Source: Ferrovibrio xuzhouensis (lineage in GTDB: Bacteria; Pseudomonadota; Alphaproteobacteria; Ferrovibrionales; Ferrovibrionaceae). Taken from it: a stretch of 64,000 nt of DNA. Each line of letters starts with the position of its first letter. Within the stretch, counting starts at the first letter, position 1. Positions 32,540-41,002 of this stretch are shown here, in pieces. The position numbers and the translations under genes were made by a program. Location of the stretch: contig NZ_JBHRYJ010000001.1 of the NCBI RefSeq assembly GCF_042648965.1, positions 372,001-436,000 of the forward strand, written 5' to 3'. The notes under the pieces were generated by a model. It had not been told where the DNA came from, made no database searches, and saw only the letters and a list, made by a program, of their open reading frames with translations.

Positions 32540-34489
32540 ATGACCGAGTTCCTGACCGCACCCTTCCCCATCCGCAGTGTCCTGATCGCCAACCGCGGCG
32601 AGATCGCCTGCCGCATCATCGCTACCTGCCGGCGCCTCGGCCTGCGCACGGTGGCTGTCTACTCCGATGCCGATGCCGGCGCGCTGCACGTGCGCCTGGC
32701 CGACGAGGCCCATCGCCTCGGACCGGCAGCGGCGTCCGAGAGTTATCTCAGTATAACCGCCATCATTGGTGCTGCCCGGGCCTCCGGCGCCGATGCCATC
32801 CACCCCGGCTACGGTTTCCTGTCCGAGAATGCCGCTTTTGTCCGCGCCTGCACCGAAGCCGGCCTGATCTTCGTCGGCCCCTCCGCCGGGGCGGTGCAGT
32901 CGATGGGCTCCAAGATCGAGGCCCGCCGCATTGCCGAGGCGGCCGGCGTCCCCGTGGTGCCGGGCTTCGACGGTGCCGGTGCTTCGACCGAAGACCTGGC
33001 CGCGGCGGCCGAACGCATCGGCTATCCGGTGATGGTCAAGGCCAGCGCCGGCGGCGGCGGTCGCGGCATGCGCCGGGTGGACCGCGCCGAAGCCTTGGCC
33101 GGCGCGCTGGCCAGCGCCCGTATCGAGGCCGGTTCTGCCTTCGGCGACGACACGGTGTTTCTGGAAAAGCTGATCCAGGCCCCCCGCCATCTGGAAGTTC
33201 AGGTGTTCGGCGACGGCAAGGGCAATGCCCTGCATTTCCATGAACGCGACTGCTCGGTACAGCGCAACCACCAGAAGGTCATCGAGGAGGCCCCCGCCCC
33301 CAACCTGCCCGACGCGGTGCGCGAAAAACTGTTCGCGAGCGCACTCAAGCTCACCCGCGCCATCAACTATGCCGGCGCCGGCACCGTCGAATTCATCATG
33401 GCGGCCGGCGGCAGCGAGCCCTACTTCCTGGAGATGAACACCCGCCTGCAGGTAGAGCATCCGGTCACGGAGAGCATCTGCGGCGTCGACCTGGTGGAAT
33501 TCCAGTTGCGCCAGGCCGCCGGTCTGCCCCTGCCGCTCACCCAGGCGCAGATCGTGCCACGCGGCCACGCCATCGAAGTCCGGATCAATGCCGAACGGCC
33601 CGATGAAGGCTTCCTGCCCGCCATCGGCCGGTTCCATGATGTCGTGCCGCCGCCAGGCCTGCGCTTCGACAGCGGTGTGGCGGCCGGCTCCGAGGTCGGC
33701 ACCAGTTATGATTCGATGCTCGCCAAGCTGATCGCCCATGGCGCCGACCGCGATGCCGCGCGACGGCGGCTGATTGCCGGCCTGGAGCAGCTGGCGATGC
33801 CCGGCGTCGCGGTGAACCAGGCCTTCCTCGTCGACTGCCTGCGGGCCGACGCCTTCGCCGAAGGACGGGCCACCACCGCTTTCCTGGAGGAGACATTCCC
33901 CGATGGCTGGCAGCCCGACGCGCGGCAATTGCTGACCCTGCGTGCCCAGGCGGCGACGACGCTGATCGATGATGCCGCGGGCGGTCCGCTACGTCGTACC
34001 GATGGCTTCCGCGTCACCCAGCCGCAACGCGCCGGAACCGTACCGCTGTTCGTGGAAGACGAATACGGCCACGCCGACCTGACCCTGCTGTTCGGCCCGC
34101 AGCGCGCGGTGCGGACCGGTGACGACATGGTCACCCTTGATGGCCCCTCCCCGGCGGTCTGGCGCGATGGCGAACGCATCCATGCCGTTGCCGGCGGTCT
34201 TGCCCTGACCCTGTCGGCGCGGCCGCTGTCGGAAGCGCGCGTCAATGCCCGTGCCGAAGGCCAGGCCGCCGGCCAGATCCTGGCGCCGCTGGCCGGTCTG
34301 GTCACCAAGGTCTACGTGGCGGCGGGCGATGACGTGAAGGCCGGCAATCCGCTGCTGGAAATGGAAGCCATGAAACTGGTTCACACATTGCTCGCGCCTT
34401 TCGACGGCAGGGTCGGCCGCGTCGCCTGCGCGGCCGGTGATATCCATGGCGCGAAGACGGTGTTGATCGAAATGGAGGAGGGTGTCTGA
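32540..34489 (+). CDS. Acyl-CoA carboxylase, biotin carboxylase/BCCP (alpha) subunit
   Basis: A 649-residue fusion of biotin carboxylase (about 12-460) and a C-terminal biotinyl domain. ANRGEIACRIIATCRRLG opens the biotin carboxylase. ASAGGGGRGMR is the ATP-grasp loop and FLEMNTRLQVEHPVTE the active-site segment. The C-terminal EMEAMKLVHTL has the biotinylated Lys in EAMKL, near residue 612. It works with the preceding beta subunit. Its TGA stop shares one A with the next ATG (TGATG). Confidence 0.95.
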   Translation: MTEFLTAPFPIRSVLIANRGEIACRIIATCRRLGLRTVAVYSDADAGALHVRLADEAHRLGPAAASESYLSITAIIGAARASGADAIHPGYGFLSENAAFVRACTEAGLIFVGPSAGAVQSMGSKIEARRIAEAAGVPVVPGFDGAGASTEDLAAAAERIGYPVMVKASAGGGGRGMRRVDRAEALAGALASARIEAGSAFGDDTVFLEKLIQAPRHLEVQVFGDGKGNALHFHERDCSVQRNHQKVIEEAPAPNLPDAVREKLFASALKLTRAINYAGAGTVEFIMAAGGSEPYFLEMNTRLQVEHPVTESICGVDLVEFQLRQAAGLPLPLTQAQIVPRGHAIEVRINAERPDEGFLPAIGRFHDVVPPPGLRFDSGVAAGSEVGTSYDSMLAKLIAHGADRDAARRRLIAGLEQLAMPGVAVNQAFLVDCLRADAFAEGRATTAFLEETFPDGWQPDARQLLTLRAQAATTLIDDAAGGPLRRTDGFRVTQPQRAGTVPLFVEDEYGHADLTLLFGPQRAVRTGDDMVTLDGPSPAVWRDGERIHAVAGGLALTLSARPLSEARVNARAEGQAAGQILAPLAGLVTKVYVAAGDDVKAGNPLLEMEAMKLVHTLLAPFDGRVGRVACAAGDIHGAKTVLIEMEEGV

Positions 34490-34947
34490 TGGCCGGACTT
34501 TGGTTCGAGGAATTCGAGGACGGCATGGTCTTCGACCATGAATGGACCCGCACCATCAGCGAGACCGACAACCGGTGGTTCTCGCTGCTGACCATGAACA
34601 CGCAGCCGGTCCACATCGACGTCCATGCCGCCGCCAAGTCGGTATGGGGCCGGCCGCTGGTGAATTCGCTGTTCACCCTCGGCTGCATGGTCGGCATGAC
34701 GGTGAATGACACGACATTCGGGACCACCGTCGCCAACCTGGGCATGACGGACGTCCGCTTCCCCCATCCCCTGTTCGAGGGTGACACCATCCGCATGCGC
34801 ACCACGGTGCTCGGCAAGCGCGAGAGCAAATCTCGCCCCAACGAAGGCATCGTCACGCTGCGTCACGAATGCTTCAACCAGGACGGCAAGCTGTGCGGCA
34901 TCTGCGACCGCGCCGCCCTGATGATGAAACGGCCGGCCGCGTCGTGA
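34489..34947 (+). CDS. MaoC-like dehydratase
   Basis: A 152-residue hotdog hydratase of the MaoC group that includes mesaconyl-CoA hydratase-like proteins. The opening FEEFEDGMVFDHEWTRTISE and TDNRWFSLLTMNTQPVHIDV are family-typical, with the catalytic His in PVHID. Its start overlaps the carboxylase alpha stop and its stop overlaps the next gene as GTGA, so the three are translationally coupled. It likely hydrates the carboxylated enoyl-CoA before cleavage by the CoA lyase. Confidence 0.88.
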   Translation: MAGLWFEEFEDGMVFDHEWTRTISETDNRWFSLLTMNTQPVHIDVHAAAKSVWGRPLVNSLFTLGCMVGMTVNDTTFGTTVANLGMTDVRFPHPLFEGDTIRMRTTVLGKRESKSRPNEGIVTLRHECFNQDGKLCGICDRAALMMKRPAAS

Positions 34948-35702
34948 CCGGCCTGTCCGGGCAGCGCGTGCTGGTGACCGGAGGCACGGCTGGCATCGGC
35001 CTGGCGATCGCCCGCCGTGCCCTCGCCGATGGCGCCCGGGTGGTGATCGCCGGCCGCAATCCGCAGCGCGGCGCTGCAGCGCTGGCACGCCTGGACAACA
35101 GGCAGGCATGTTTCGTCCAGGGCGATGCCGGCGATCCCGCCAGCTGTGCCGCCCTGGTCGCCGAGGCCATCGGGCATCTCGGCGGCATTGATGCCCTGTT
35201 CAGTTGCAGCGGCGGCAATCCCATGCCGCGTCTGCTGAAAGACATCCCTCTGGAAGAGGTCATGGGCGAGGTCAGCCGCTCGCTGGCGCCGACCATCCTG
35301 CCGGCCCGGGCCGTCCTGCCGGTCATGACCGCCCAGGGCCGAGGCGCCATCGTCTGCATCGCCTCGGATGCCGGCAAGCTCGCCACCCCCGGCGAGGTGG
35401 CCATCGGCGCAGCCATGGCCGCCATCATCATGTTCTGCCGGGCCATGGCCTGTGAGGTGAAGCGCCAGGGCATCCGCGTGAACTGCCTGACGCCCTCCAT
35501 CGTCGAGGGCACCGAGCTGCATGACAGCCTGATGGGCGATTCGTTCGCCGGCCGGCTGTTTGCCAAAGCCAAGACCCTGGCCCACCTGGGCGTGGTCCAG
35601 GCCGATGACATCGCAGAGGCGGCAGTCTTTCTGGCCGGTCCTAGGGCTGCCCGGATCACCGGCCAGACTCTCTCGGTCACGGGCGGCATCTCGGCCATCT
35701 GA
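34944..35702 (+). CDS. SDR-fold protein lacking the catalytic Tyr and Lys
   Basis: A 252-residue short-chain dehydrogenase fold. The cofactor motif TGGTAGIG (about 12-19) is intact, and the catalytic-Ser region IVCIASDAGKLATPGEV is recognisable. The YxxxK active site has become IGAAM: Ile at 154 and Met at 158. The C-terminal SVTGG is normal. It can probably bind NAD(P) but should not reduce or oxidise by the usual mechanism. The GTG at 34944 overlaps the MaoC stop, and the product is likely made in step with the pathway. Confidence 0.8.
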   Translation: MTGLSGQRVLVTGGTAGIGLAIARRALADGARVVIAGRNPQRGAAALARLDNRQACFVQGDAGDPASCAALVAEAIGHLGGIDALFSCSGGNPMPRLLKDIPLEEVMGEVSRSLAPTILPARAVLPVMTAQGRGAIVCIASDAGKLATPGEVAIGAAMAAIIMFCRAMACEVKRQGIRVNCLTPSIVEGTELHDSLMGDSFAGRLFAKAKTLAHLGVVQADDIAEAAVFLAGPRAARITGQTLSVTGGISAI

Positions 35703-35813
35703 GGGACTTCCGGTTGCTTGTAGCCAATATCGGTGAATCTCAGTAGAACAGGCTCAAACAAGAACACGACAAGAGAGGGCATGACTCATCACGACAGAGG
35801 ATCGGACTGCGAC

Positions 35814-36437
35814 ATGAACATGAACGAGGAAACGGCCACGCGGGGCGTCCGCCAGCGCGTCAAGGCGGAGACGGCACGGGCAGAAATCCTGACTGCAGCC
35901 GCCCGCATGATGCGCCGGGTCGGTTATTCCGAAATGTCGCTGCGCGATCTGGCTGCCGAGGTGAACATGAAGGCCGGCAGCCTCTACTACCATTTCGCCT
36001 CGAAAGACGAACTGGCCACCGAGGTCATGCGGATCGGCGTCGAGGCCATCGAGGCCGTGGTCCGCAGGGGACTGGATGATGCCGCTGACCGGTCCCCGGC
36101 CGAGCGGCTGTCGATCGCCGTGCGCATCCATCTGGAAACCCTGCTGGAGAAGAGCGACTTCGTATCCTCCCATATCCGCTGTTATCCCTTCGTGCCTGAG
36201 GCCGTCCGCGAGCAGCTGCGCGACGTGCGCCGCAGTTATGACCAGGTCTGGGTGCAGCTGATCCGCGACTTCCTGGGCCCCGGCGCCACCAACGAAACCG
36301 TGCGCTATCTGCGTTTTGTGCTGATCGGCGCCCTGAACGGCTCGGTCGAGTGGTTCAACCCGAACCGGGACTCCGTCTCGGACTACGCCCGCACCATCGA
36401 GAAACTGCTGACCAGCCAGATGATCGCGAGCCGTTAG
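35814..36437 (+). CDS. TetR/AcrR family transcriptional regulator
   Basis: A 207-residue regulator. The N-terminal helix-turn-helix reads AEILTAAARMMRRVGYSEMS then LRDLAAEVNMKAGSLYYHFA, typical of TetR. The C-terminal ligand domain (about 75-205) is of unknown specificity, most likely a CoA ester of this pathway. An ATG 33 bp upstream (35781) is an alternative start. It sits inside the rightward unit, and candidate operators occur at 29414-29431 and 30388-30405. Confidence 0.88.
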   Translation: MNMNEETATRGVRQRVKAETARAEILTAAARMMRRVGYSEMSLRDLAAEVNMKAGSLYYHFASKDELATEVMRIGVEAIEAVVRRGLDDAADRSPAERLSIAVRIHLETLLEKSDFVSSHIRCYPFVPEAVREQLRDVRRSYDQVWVQLIRDFLGPGATNETVRYLRFVLIGALNGSVEWFNPNRDSVSDYARTIEKLLTSQMIASR

Positions 36438-36439
36438 CC

Positions 36440-37288
36440 TTGTCATACCGCTCCTATCTTTTCGTGCCTGCCGACAGCCCCCGCAAGCTGGCGCGGGCCG
36501 CTGAGAGCGGCGCCGATGCCGTGATCCTCGATCTCGAGGATGCCGTGGCCCCGGCCAACAAGGCAGCCGCCCGGACCGGGGCAGCCCGTTTCCTGACCCA
36601 GCCCGCGCCCATGGCACGCTTCGTGCGCGTCAACGGCCTGACCACCAAGCTGACCGAGGACGATGTGGCCGCCACCGCGGCTGCCGGCCCGGACGGCTAC
36701 GTCCTGCCCAAATGCGAAGGACCGGACGACATCGAGGCACTTGCGGCCTTGATCGCCAGACATGGCGGCACGGAGAGCATCGGCATCATGGCCATCGGCA
36801 CCGAGACGGTGCGCGGCCTGCGCCGGCTGATGCGCGAGGACTGGAGCCATCCGCGCCTGACTGCCCTGACCTGGGGCGGGGAAGACCTGTCAGCCGATAT
36901 GGGAGCCGAGCGCAATCGCGACGAGGCCGGCATGTATCTCGGACCGTTCCAGATGGCTCGCGACCAGACCCTGCTGGCCGCGATCGAGGCGGGTGTCTCC
37001 GCGGTGGATGCCGTCTTTACGGATTTCCGCGACGAAGCCGGGCTGATGCGCGAGGCGCGCGCGGCCAAGGCGCTGGGCTTCACCGGCAAGATGGCCATTC
37101 ACCCGGCCCAGGTGCCGGTGATCCATGCCGCCTTCCGGCCGGAACCAGCCGAGGTGGATTGGGCCAGGGCCGTGATCGCGGCCCTGGACGTGACGGGCGA
37201 GGGAGTCGCCAGCCTGAATGGCGTGATGCTTGACCGCCCGCATCTCGTTCGGGCGCACAAGATACTCGAGCGTCACGCCAGATCCTGA
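36440..37288 (+). CDS. HpcH/HpaI (CitE-type) CoA-ester lyase
   Basis: A 282-residue lyase of the malyl-/citramalyl-CoA lyase and CitE family. SYLFVPADSPRKLARA opens the barrel, AVILDLEDAVAP, FVRVNGL, GIMAIGTETVRGL and LTWGGEDLSADMGA carry the Mg-binding Glu and Asp residues, and KMAIHPAQVPVIHAAF closes it. It would cleave a 3-hydroxy dicarboxylyl-CoA to acetyl-CoA plus an oxo product. The start is uncertain: TTG at 36440, 2 bp after the TetR stop, gives the family N-terminus. Confidence 0.88.
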   Translation: MSYRSYLFVPADSPRKLARAAESGADAVILDLEDAVAPANKAAARTGAARFLTQPAPMARFVRVNGLTTKLTEDDVAATAAAGPDGYVLPKCEGPDDIEALAALIARHGGTESIGIMAIGTETVRGLRRLMREDWSHPRLTALTWGGEDLSADMGAERNRDEAGMYLGPFQMARDQTLLAAIEAGVSAVDAVFTDFRDEAGLMREARAAKALGFTGKMAIHPAQVPVIHAAFRPEPAEVDWARAVIAALDVTGEGVASLNGVMLDRPHLVRAHKILERHARS

Positions 37289-37347
37289 TCCCCGAACCGG
37301 GACGATCTGGGGCAAATCCTGTGTAATCAGGTGCTGTCCTGTACAAT

Positions 37348-37398
37348 TCGCTGACCATTGACCTGTAGCGTCCGGCGCTACAGGTCAATGGTCAGCGA
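37348..37398. repeat. Perfect 23-bp inverted repeat overlapping a gene end
   Basis: Arms 37348-37370 and 37376-37398 are exact reverse complements (TCGCTGACCATTGACCTGTA, then GCG) around TCCGG. It lies between convergent genes and covers the last codons and the TAG (37380-37378) of the reductase gene. It probably acts as a bidirectional transcript end, though no T-run flanks it. Confidence 0.75.
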
Positions 37399-38385
37399 CG
37401 GCGAGTGCGACCGCGCGCAGCACAGGGCGACCTGGGTTCTCCGCTCGCCATCGGACAGGATGAAGTCACGGTGGTCCGGTTCGCCGGCGGAATAGCCGAC
37501 CACGCATTCGCCGCAGATGCCCTGTTCGCAGGATGTCGCGGTCGCGATGCCGGCCTGACGCAGGGCATCGGCAATCGACACACCGGGCGGCACGGCGATA
37601 CGGGTGCCGCTGCGGGCCAGCACAACCTCGAAACCATCCGCAGCCGCCCCCTCGGCGGGCCGGTCGCCGGCCGGGGCCGCGAAGAATTCGGCATGTACCG
37701 TTCCCGGCGGCCACACCGCTGTCCGCTGTGCCACGGCCGCCATCAGCGCCGCCGGGCCGCAATGATAAAGATGCGTGCCTGCCGGCTGCGCCCCCGGCTG
37801 CAGCAGGTCGGCCAGGACCACGCGGAAGGCCGCTCCGTCGAAGAACAGATGCGCTGTGCCACGACGGGCCAGCCGGTCGATCTCGTCGCGAAAGGCCATT
37901 TTCCCGGCGCCGCGGGCGCAGTAGTACAGGCTGTAGTCCGCGCCCTGGCGCTCCAGCACATGCAGCATGGGGATCATCGGCGTGATGCCGATGCCGCCGG
38001 CCACCAGCAGGTGGTGGCCGGCCCGCATGTCAAGCGGGAAGCCGTTGCGCGGCGCGGATATCTCCAGCATGTCGCCGCAGCGCAGCGCATGAACGCTGCG
38101 CGAGCCGCCGCGGCCGTCGTCCTGCCGCAGCACCGCGATGCGGTAGCGGCTGCCGTCCGCCGGATCGCCGCACAGGGAATACTGCCGCACCATATCCGGA
38201 GGCAGGTGCAGATCGATATGCGCGCCGGCCTCGAACGGCGGCAGACCGCCGGCATCCGTCGCGGCCAGGTCGAGGATGTTGATCGCCTCCGCGGCATAGT
38301 CGATCCGCTGCAGGCGGACCTGCAGGCGCCGCGCTGCCGGCCCGGCCCCGCTGTCGGAACAGGCCCCTGTCATCATCATCGTCAT
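37378..38385 (-). CDS. Flavin/[2Fe-2S] oxygenase reductase (phthalate dioxygenase reductase-like)
   Basis: A 335-residue electron-transfer partner. A FMN/FAD-binding beta-barrel (about 20-120) holds VRQYSLCGDP, followed by an NAD-binding domain with LLVAGGIGITPMIPML, then a C-terminal plant-type ferredoxin domain with CEQGICGECVVG and a further Cys in ALCCA, binding [2Fe-2S]. The order flavin-NAD-ferredoxin is that of VanB/phthalate dioxygenase reductase. It overlaps the M24 gene by one base (TAATG) and likely feeds electrons to the Rieske oxygenase in the same operon. Confidence 0.92.
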   Translation of the reverse strand: MTMMMTGACSDSGAGPAARRLQVRLQRIDYAAEAINILDLAATDAGGLPPFEAGAHIDLHLPPDMVRQYSLCGDPADGSRYRIAVLRQDDGRGGSRSVHALRCGDMLEISAPRNGFPLDMRAGHHLLVAGGIGITPMIPMLHVLERQGADYSLYYCARGAGKMAFRDEIDRLARRGTAHLFFDGAAFRVVLADLLQPGAQPAGTHLYHCGPAALMAAVAQRTAVWPPGTVHAEFFAAPAGDRPAEGAAADGFEVVLARSGTRIAVPPGVSIADALRQAGIATATSCEQGICGECVVGYSAGEPDHRDFILSDGERRTQVALCCARSHSPSLTIDL

Positions 38386-39671
38386 TATGAGACCGCGTGG
38401 AAGACCCGGGTCGGGATGTCATTCAGCTCCTCGCAACCGGTTTCCGTTACCACCACGCCGCCGCCGATGTTGATGCGCCGGTTGCCCAGACAGGCATTGG
38501 GTTCGAGTTCAAGGGCCATGCCGGGCTGCAGCACCAGATCGGGACGGCGGATGCCGGCCCGGACCTGCCCCTCGATCCAGCCTTCACGGGTGTTGTCGAG
38601 CTGCTCCCGGTTCACCGGGGTGAAACCGGTGGAACCGAAGGTGAAGGTATGCAGCAGCGGCGTCTTGCTCCAGCAGCCGGCGTCGCGCAACGGTGCTTCC
38701 ATGGCCGCAACCACCTCGCCGAACGTGATGCCCGGCCGCACGGCCCGCACACCGGCCTCATAGGACGCGCGGGCGACCGCCTCGCAGCGCAGCAGGTCGG
38801 CATGCAGCGGGCCGAGGGCGACGCACATCTGCACCTGGGCTTCCTGGCCGCCATAGATCGTGTGGATTTCCGCTTGCACCACATCGCCCGCCTGCAGGAC
38901 GCGCGGCGCCTCGGCGCGCAGGGTCCAGCGCGGCACACCCCAGGCGATATTGTCCGGCCCCGACTGCAGGCTGAGAAACGGATAGCGCGTATCGCAGCCC
39001 CAGCGGTGGATTTCGCGCAGGGTTTCAGCATAGACCGCCGCCTCGCTGGCACCGGGGACTGCGGCAGCGGCCATCGCCTTGCAGGCTTCCTCGCTGACCC
39101 GTGCCGCGAACCGCAGCAGTCGCAGTTCGTCATCGCTCTTGACCAGGATGAAATCGGTGAGGTCCTGGGTGAAATCGACGAACGCGGCCTGCGGCAGGCC
39201 GGCGGTCAGGCTGCGATGGAAACCGAGCGGCAGCAGTCCTTCCATCTCGCCCGGTGCGGTCGGCCCGAAGCCGACCATGCCGATGCGCCCGCTGTCGAGT
39301 TTCCGTTCCGCCAGGATGGCGCCGATCCTGGCGCCGCCGTTGCCGATCCGGATATCGTCGATCCAGTTGTCGTAGCCGCGCCGGACGCTCTCGTATATCC
39401 GCGAAACCCGGGACGGCGAGAACGCCAGCATGACCGGGTCGCTGTCCAGCGGCAGGACCACGATGGCATCGAGGAAATCGTCGCTCAGATAACTTTCCAG
39501 ACGCTCGCGGCCCTGGAAGCTGCCGACGACGATGGCATCGATGCCCCGGGCCCGCATGATCCGGCGCAGTCCGGCCCAGCGCCGGTCACGCTCGCGCAGC
39601 GGCAGGGTCGGACCGGCTTCCGGCACTGTCTCGATACGGGGGTTGCCGGTCGAACTCACACCTGCCGGCAT
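38385..39671 (-). CDS. M24 (aminopeptidase P/creatinase-like) protein with altered metal site
   Basis: A 428-residue two-domain protein with an N-terminal creatinase-type domain (about 25-165) and a pita-bread C-terminal domain (about 180-428). At the metal site, the first Asp is Glu (GDVVQAEIH, Glu268) and the second is Gln (EAQVQM, Gln279). The later Glu residues in LELEPN and VVVTETG remain. Loss of Asp ligands recalls creatinase, which acts without metal. It may cleave a C-N bond of the Rieske product or a related amidino or N-methyl compound, but this is inference. It sits between the Rieske oxygenase and reductase genes. Confidence 0.78.
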   Translation of the reverse strand: MPAGVSSTGNPRIETVPEAGPTLPLRERDRRWAGLRRIMRARGIDAIVVGSFQGRERLESYLSDDFLDAIVVLPLDSDPVMLAFSPSRVSRIYESVRRGYDNWIDDIRIGNGGARIGAILAERKLDSGRIGMVGFGPTAPGEMEGLLPLGFHRSLTAGLPQAAFVDFTQDLTDFILVKSDDELRLLRFAARVSEEACKAMAAAAVPGASEAAVYAETLREIHRWGCDTRYPFLSLQSGPDNIAWGVPRWTLRAEAPRVLQAGDVVQAEIHTIYGGQEAQVQMCVALGPLHADLLRCEAVARASYEAGVRAVRPGITFGEVVAAMEAPLRDAGCWSKTPLLHTFTFGSTGFTPVNREQLDNTREGWIEGQVRAGIRRPDLVLQPGMALELEPNACLGNRRINIGGGVVVTETGCEELNDIPTRVFHAVS

Positions 39672-39672
39672 G

Positions 39673-40956
39673 TCACACCCGCTTCAGGCCGTGCAGCGCC
39701 TTGCGCTGAATGTCGATTTCGACGTAGGGGCGGACGTCGACGACGCGGGCGCCCTCGCCCGCCGCCTCGCCGCCATTCCGCGGCGCCGGCTTGCCGGCCA
39801 GGCCCCAGGTGCGCGGAATGATGCGGTGGTCGCGCTGCCAGCCCTTGAGCGGCTTGCCATCGAGCAGCAGGCCCATTTCGCGGCGCCACAGCTTGCGGAT
39901 TACGGCAATGCCGATATCGGCACGCCCGAGGCGCTCGGCATGCCGGTCGGCGAAGCGGCCCTGGCCGAGCTGGGCGATATCATCCTGCAGGCGGACCAGA
40001 TCGACGCGGCTGTAATCGATGTCGCGGATCGCGACCATGCCGGACAGCACCTGTTCGCAGGCATCCTGGTGCGGCAGGTCGATTTCCGTGCGCCGCTTCT
40101 GCCGGCGGGCATGGACCCGCTCGGCCGCCTCGCCGGTCACCGGCACCCTATGCAGGCTGAACTGCACATGGCGCTCGTCATCGATCGGCACCCACCAGAA
40201 CAGCGATTCCTGCCAGCCGATATCCGGGTCGGTGGGCAGGGCATTCATGTAGAAGATGTTCGGCATGCCGAACTGCTGGATGCGCAGCTGGCCGTCCGAC
40301 CGGGTGAACGTATAGGTGATGCCCCAGTCGGATTCCTCCGCCTGCAGGCTGCGCCCGAGGCCGATGCCATTGAAGGCCGCCTGGTTGTCGCCATGGGTGA
40401 AGCCGACATGGCTCATGTCCAGGGCATTTTCCAGATTCTGGAAATAATTGCATTTCCGCATGTAGGAATCGATCTCGAGCAAGCCGTCAAAATGCTCGAA
40501 CTCCGGATACCGCGGGAGGTCCGGCGCGGTGCCTTCGCCAAAATAGGCAAAAACCAGGCCGAGATATTCGCGCACCGGCCGGGACTCCAGTCGGACCTTG
40601 CCGCAGAACGAGGATTCCTCGGCCGGCTGTTCGAGGCAGGCGCCGTCGCCGGAAAATTTCCAGCCGTGATAGAAGCAGCGCAGGGCATCGCCCTCGACCC
40701 AGGCGCTGGAGAGCTGCATGCCGCGATGCGGACAGCGGGCATCGACCAGGAAAACCTGGCCGCTGTCGCCGCGATACAGCGTGAAATCATCGCCCATGAT
40801 CCGCAGCGGCACCGGCCGGCCCTGCACAAGGTCGCAGGAGTGATAGACCGGTTGCCAGAATTGCCGCAGGTAGCGGCCGGCCGGCGTACCGGCACCGGTC
40901 GCGACATAATCATCCTTCTGCAGGGCCGGAGCGGCCTGGATTGCAGCCTGGGTCAT
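39673..40956 (-). CDS. Rieske [2Fe-2S] aromatic-ring-type oxygenase, catalytic subunit
   Basis: A 427-residue oxygenase. The Rieske motif is CPHRGMQLSSAWVEGDALRC then FYHGW (C-x-H-x16-C-x2-H) at about 76-98. The mononuclear iron site is in ENALDMSHVGFTH, with the bridging Asp and two His. The overall pattern and C-terminal region match phthalate 4,5-dioxygenase-like single-component terminal oxygenases. The ATG at 40956 follows TTGAGGAAAGACGTC, a good ribosome-binding site. A dedicated reductase and an ABC importer are in the same operon. Substrate unknown. Confidence 0.92.
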   Translation of the reverse strand: MTQAAIQAAPALQKDDYVATGAGTPAGRYLRQFWQPVYHSCDLVQGRPVPLRIMGDDFTLYRGDSGQVFLVDARCPHRGMQLSSAWVEGDALRCFYHGWKFSGDGACLEQPAEESSFCGKVRLESRPVREYLGLVFAYFGEGTAPDLPRYPEFEHFDGLLEIDSYMRKCNYFQNLENALDMSHVGFTHGDNQAAFNGIGLGRSLQAEESDWGITYTFTRSDGQLRIQQFGMPNIFYMNALPTDPDIGWQESLFWWVPIDDERHVQFSLHRVPVTGEAAERVHARRQKRRTEIDLPHQDACEQVLSGMVAIRDIDYSRVDLVRLQDDIAQLGQGRFADRHAERLGRADIGIAVIRKLWRREMGLLLDGKPLKGWQRDHRIIPRTWGLAGKPAPRNGGEAAGEGARVVDVRPYVEIDIQRKALHGLKRV

Positions 40957-41002
40957 GACGTCTTTCCTCAAAAAAATGGTCTGCGGATCAGGGCGATGGG
41001 AT

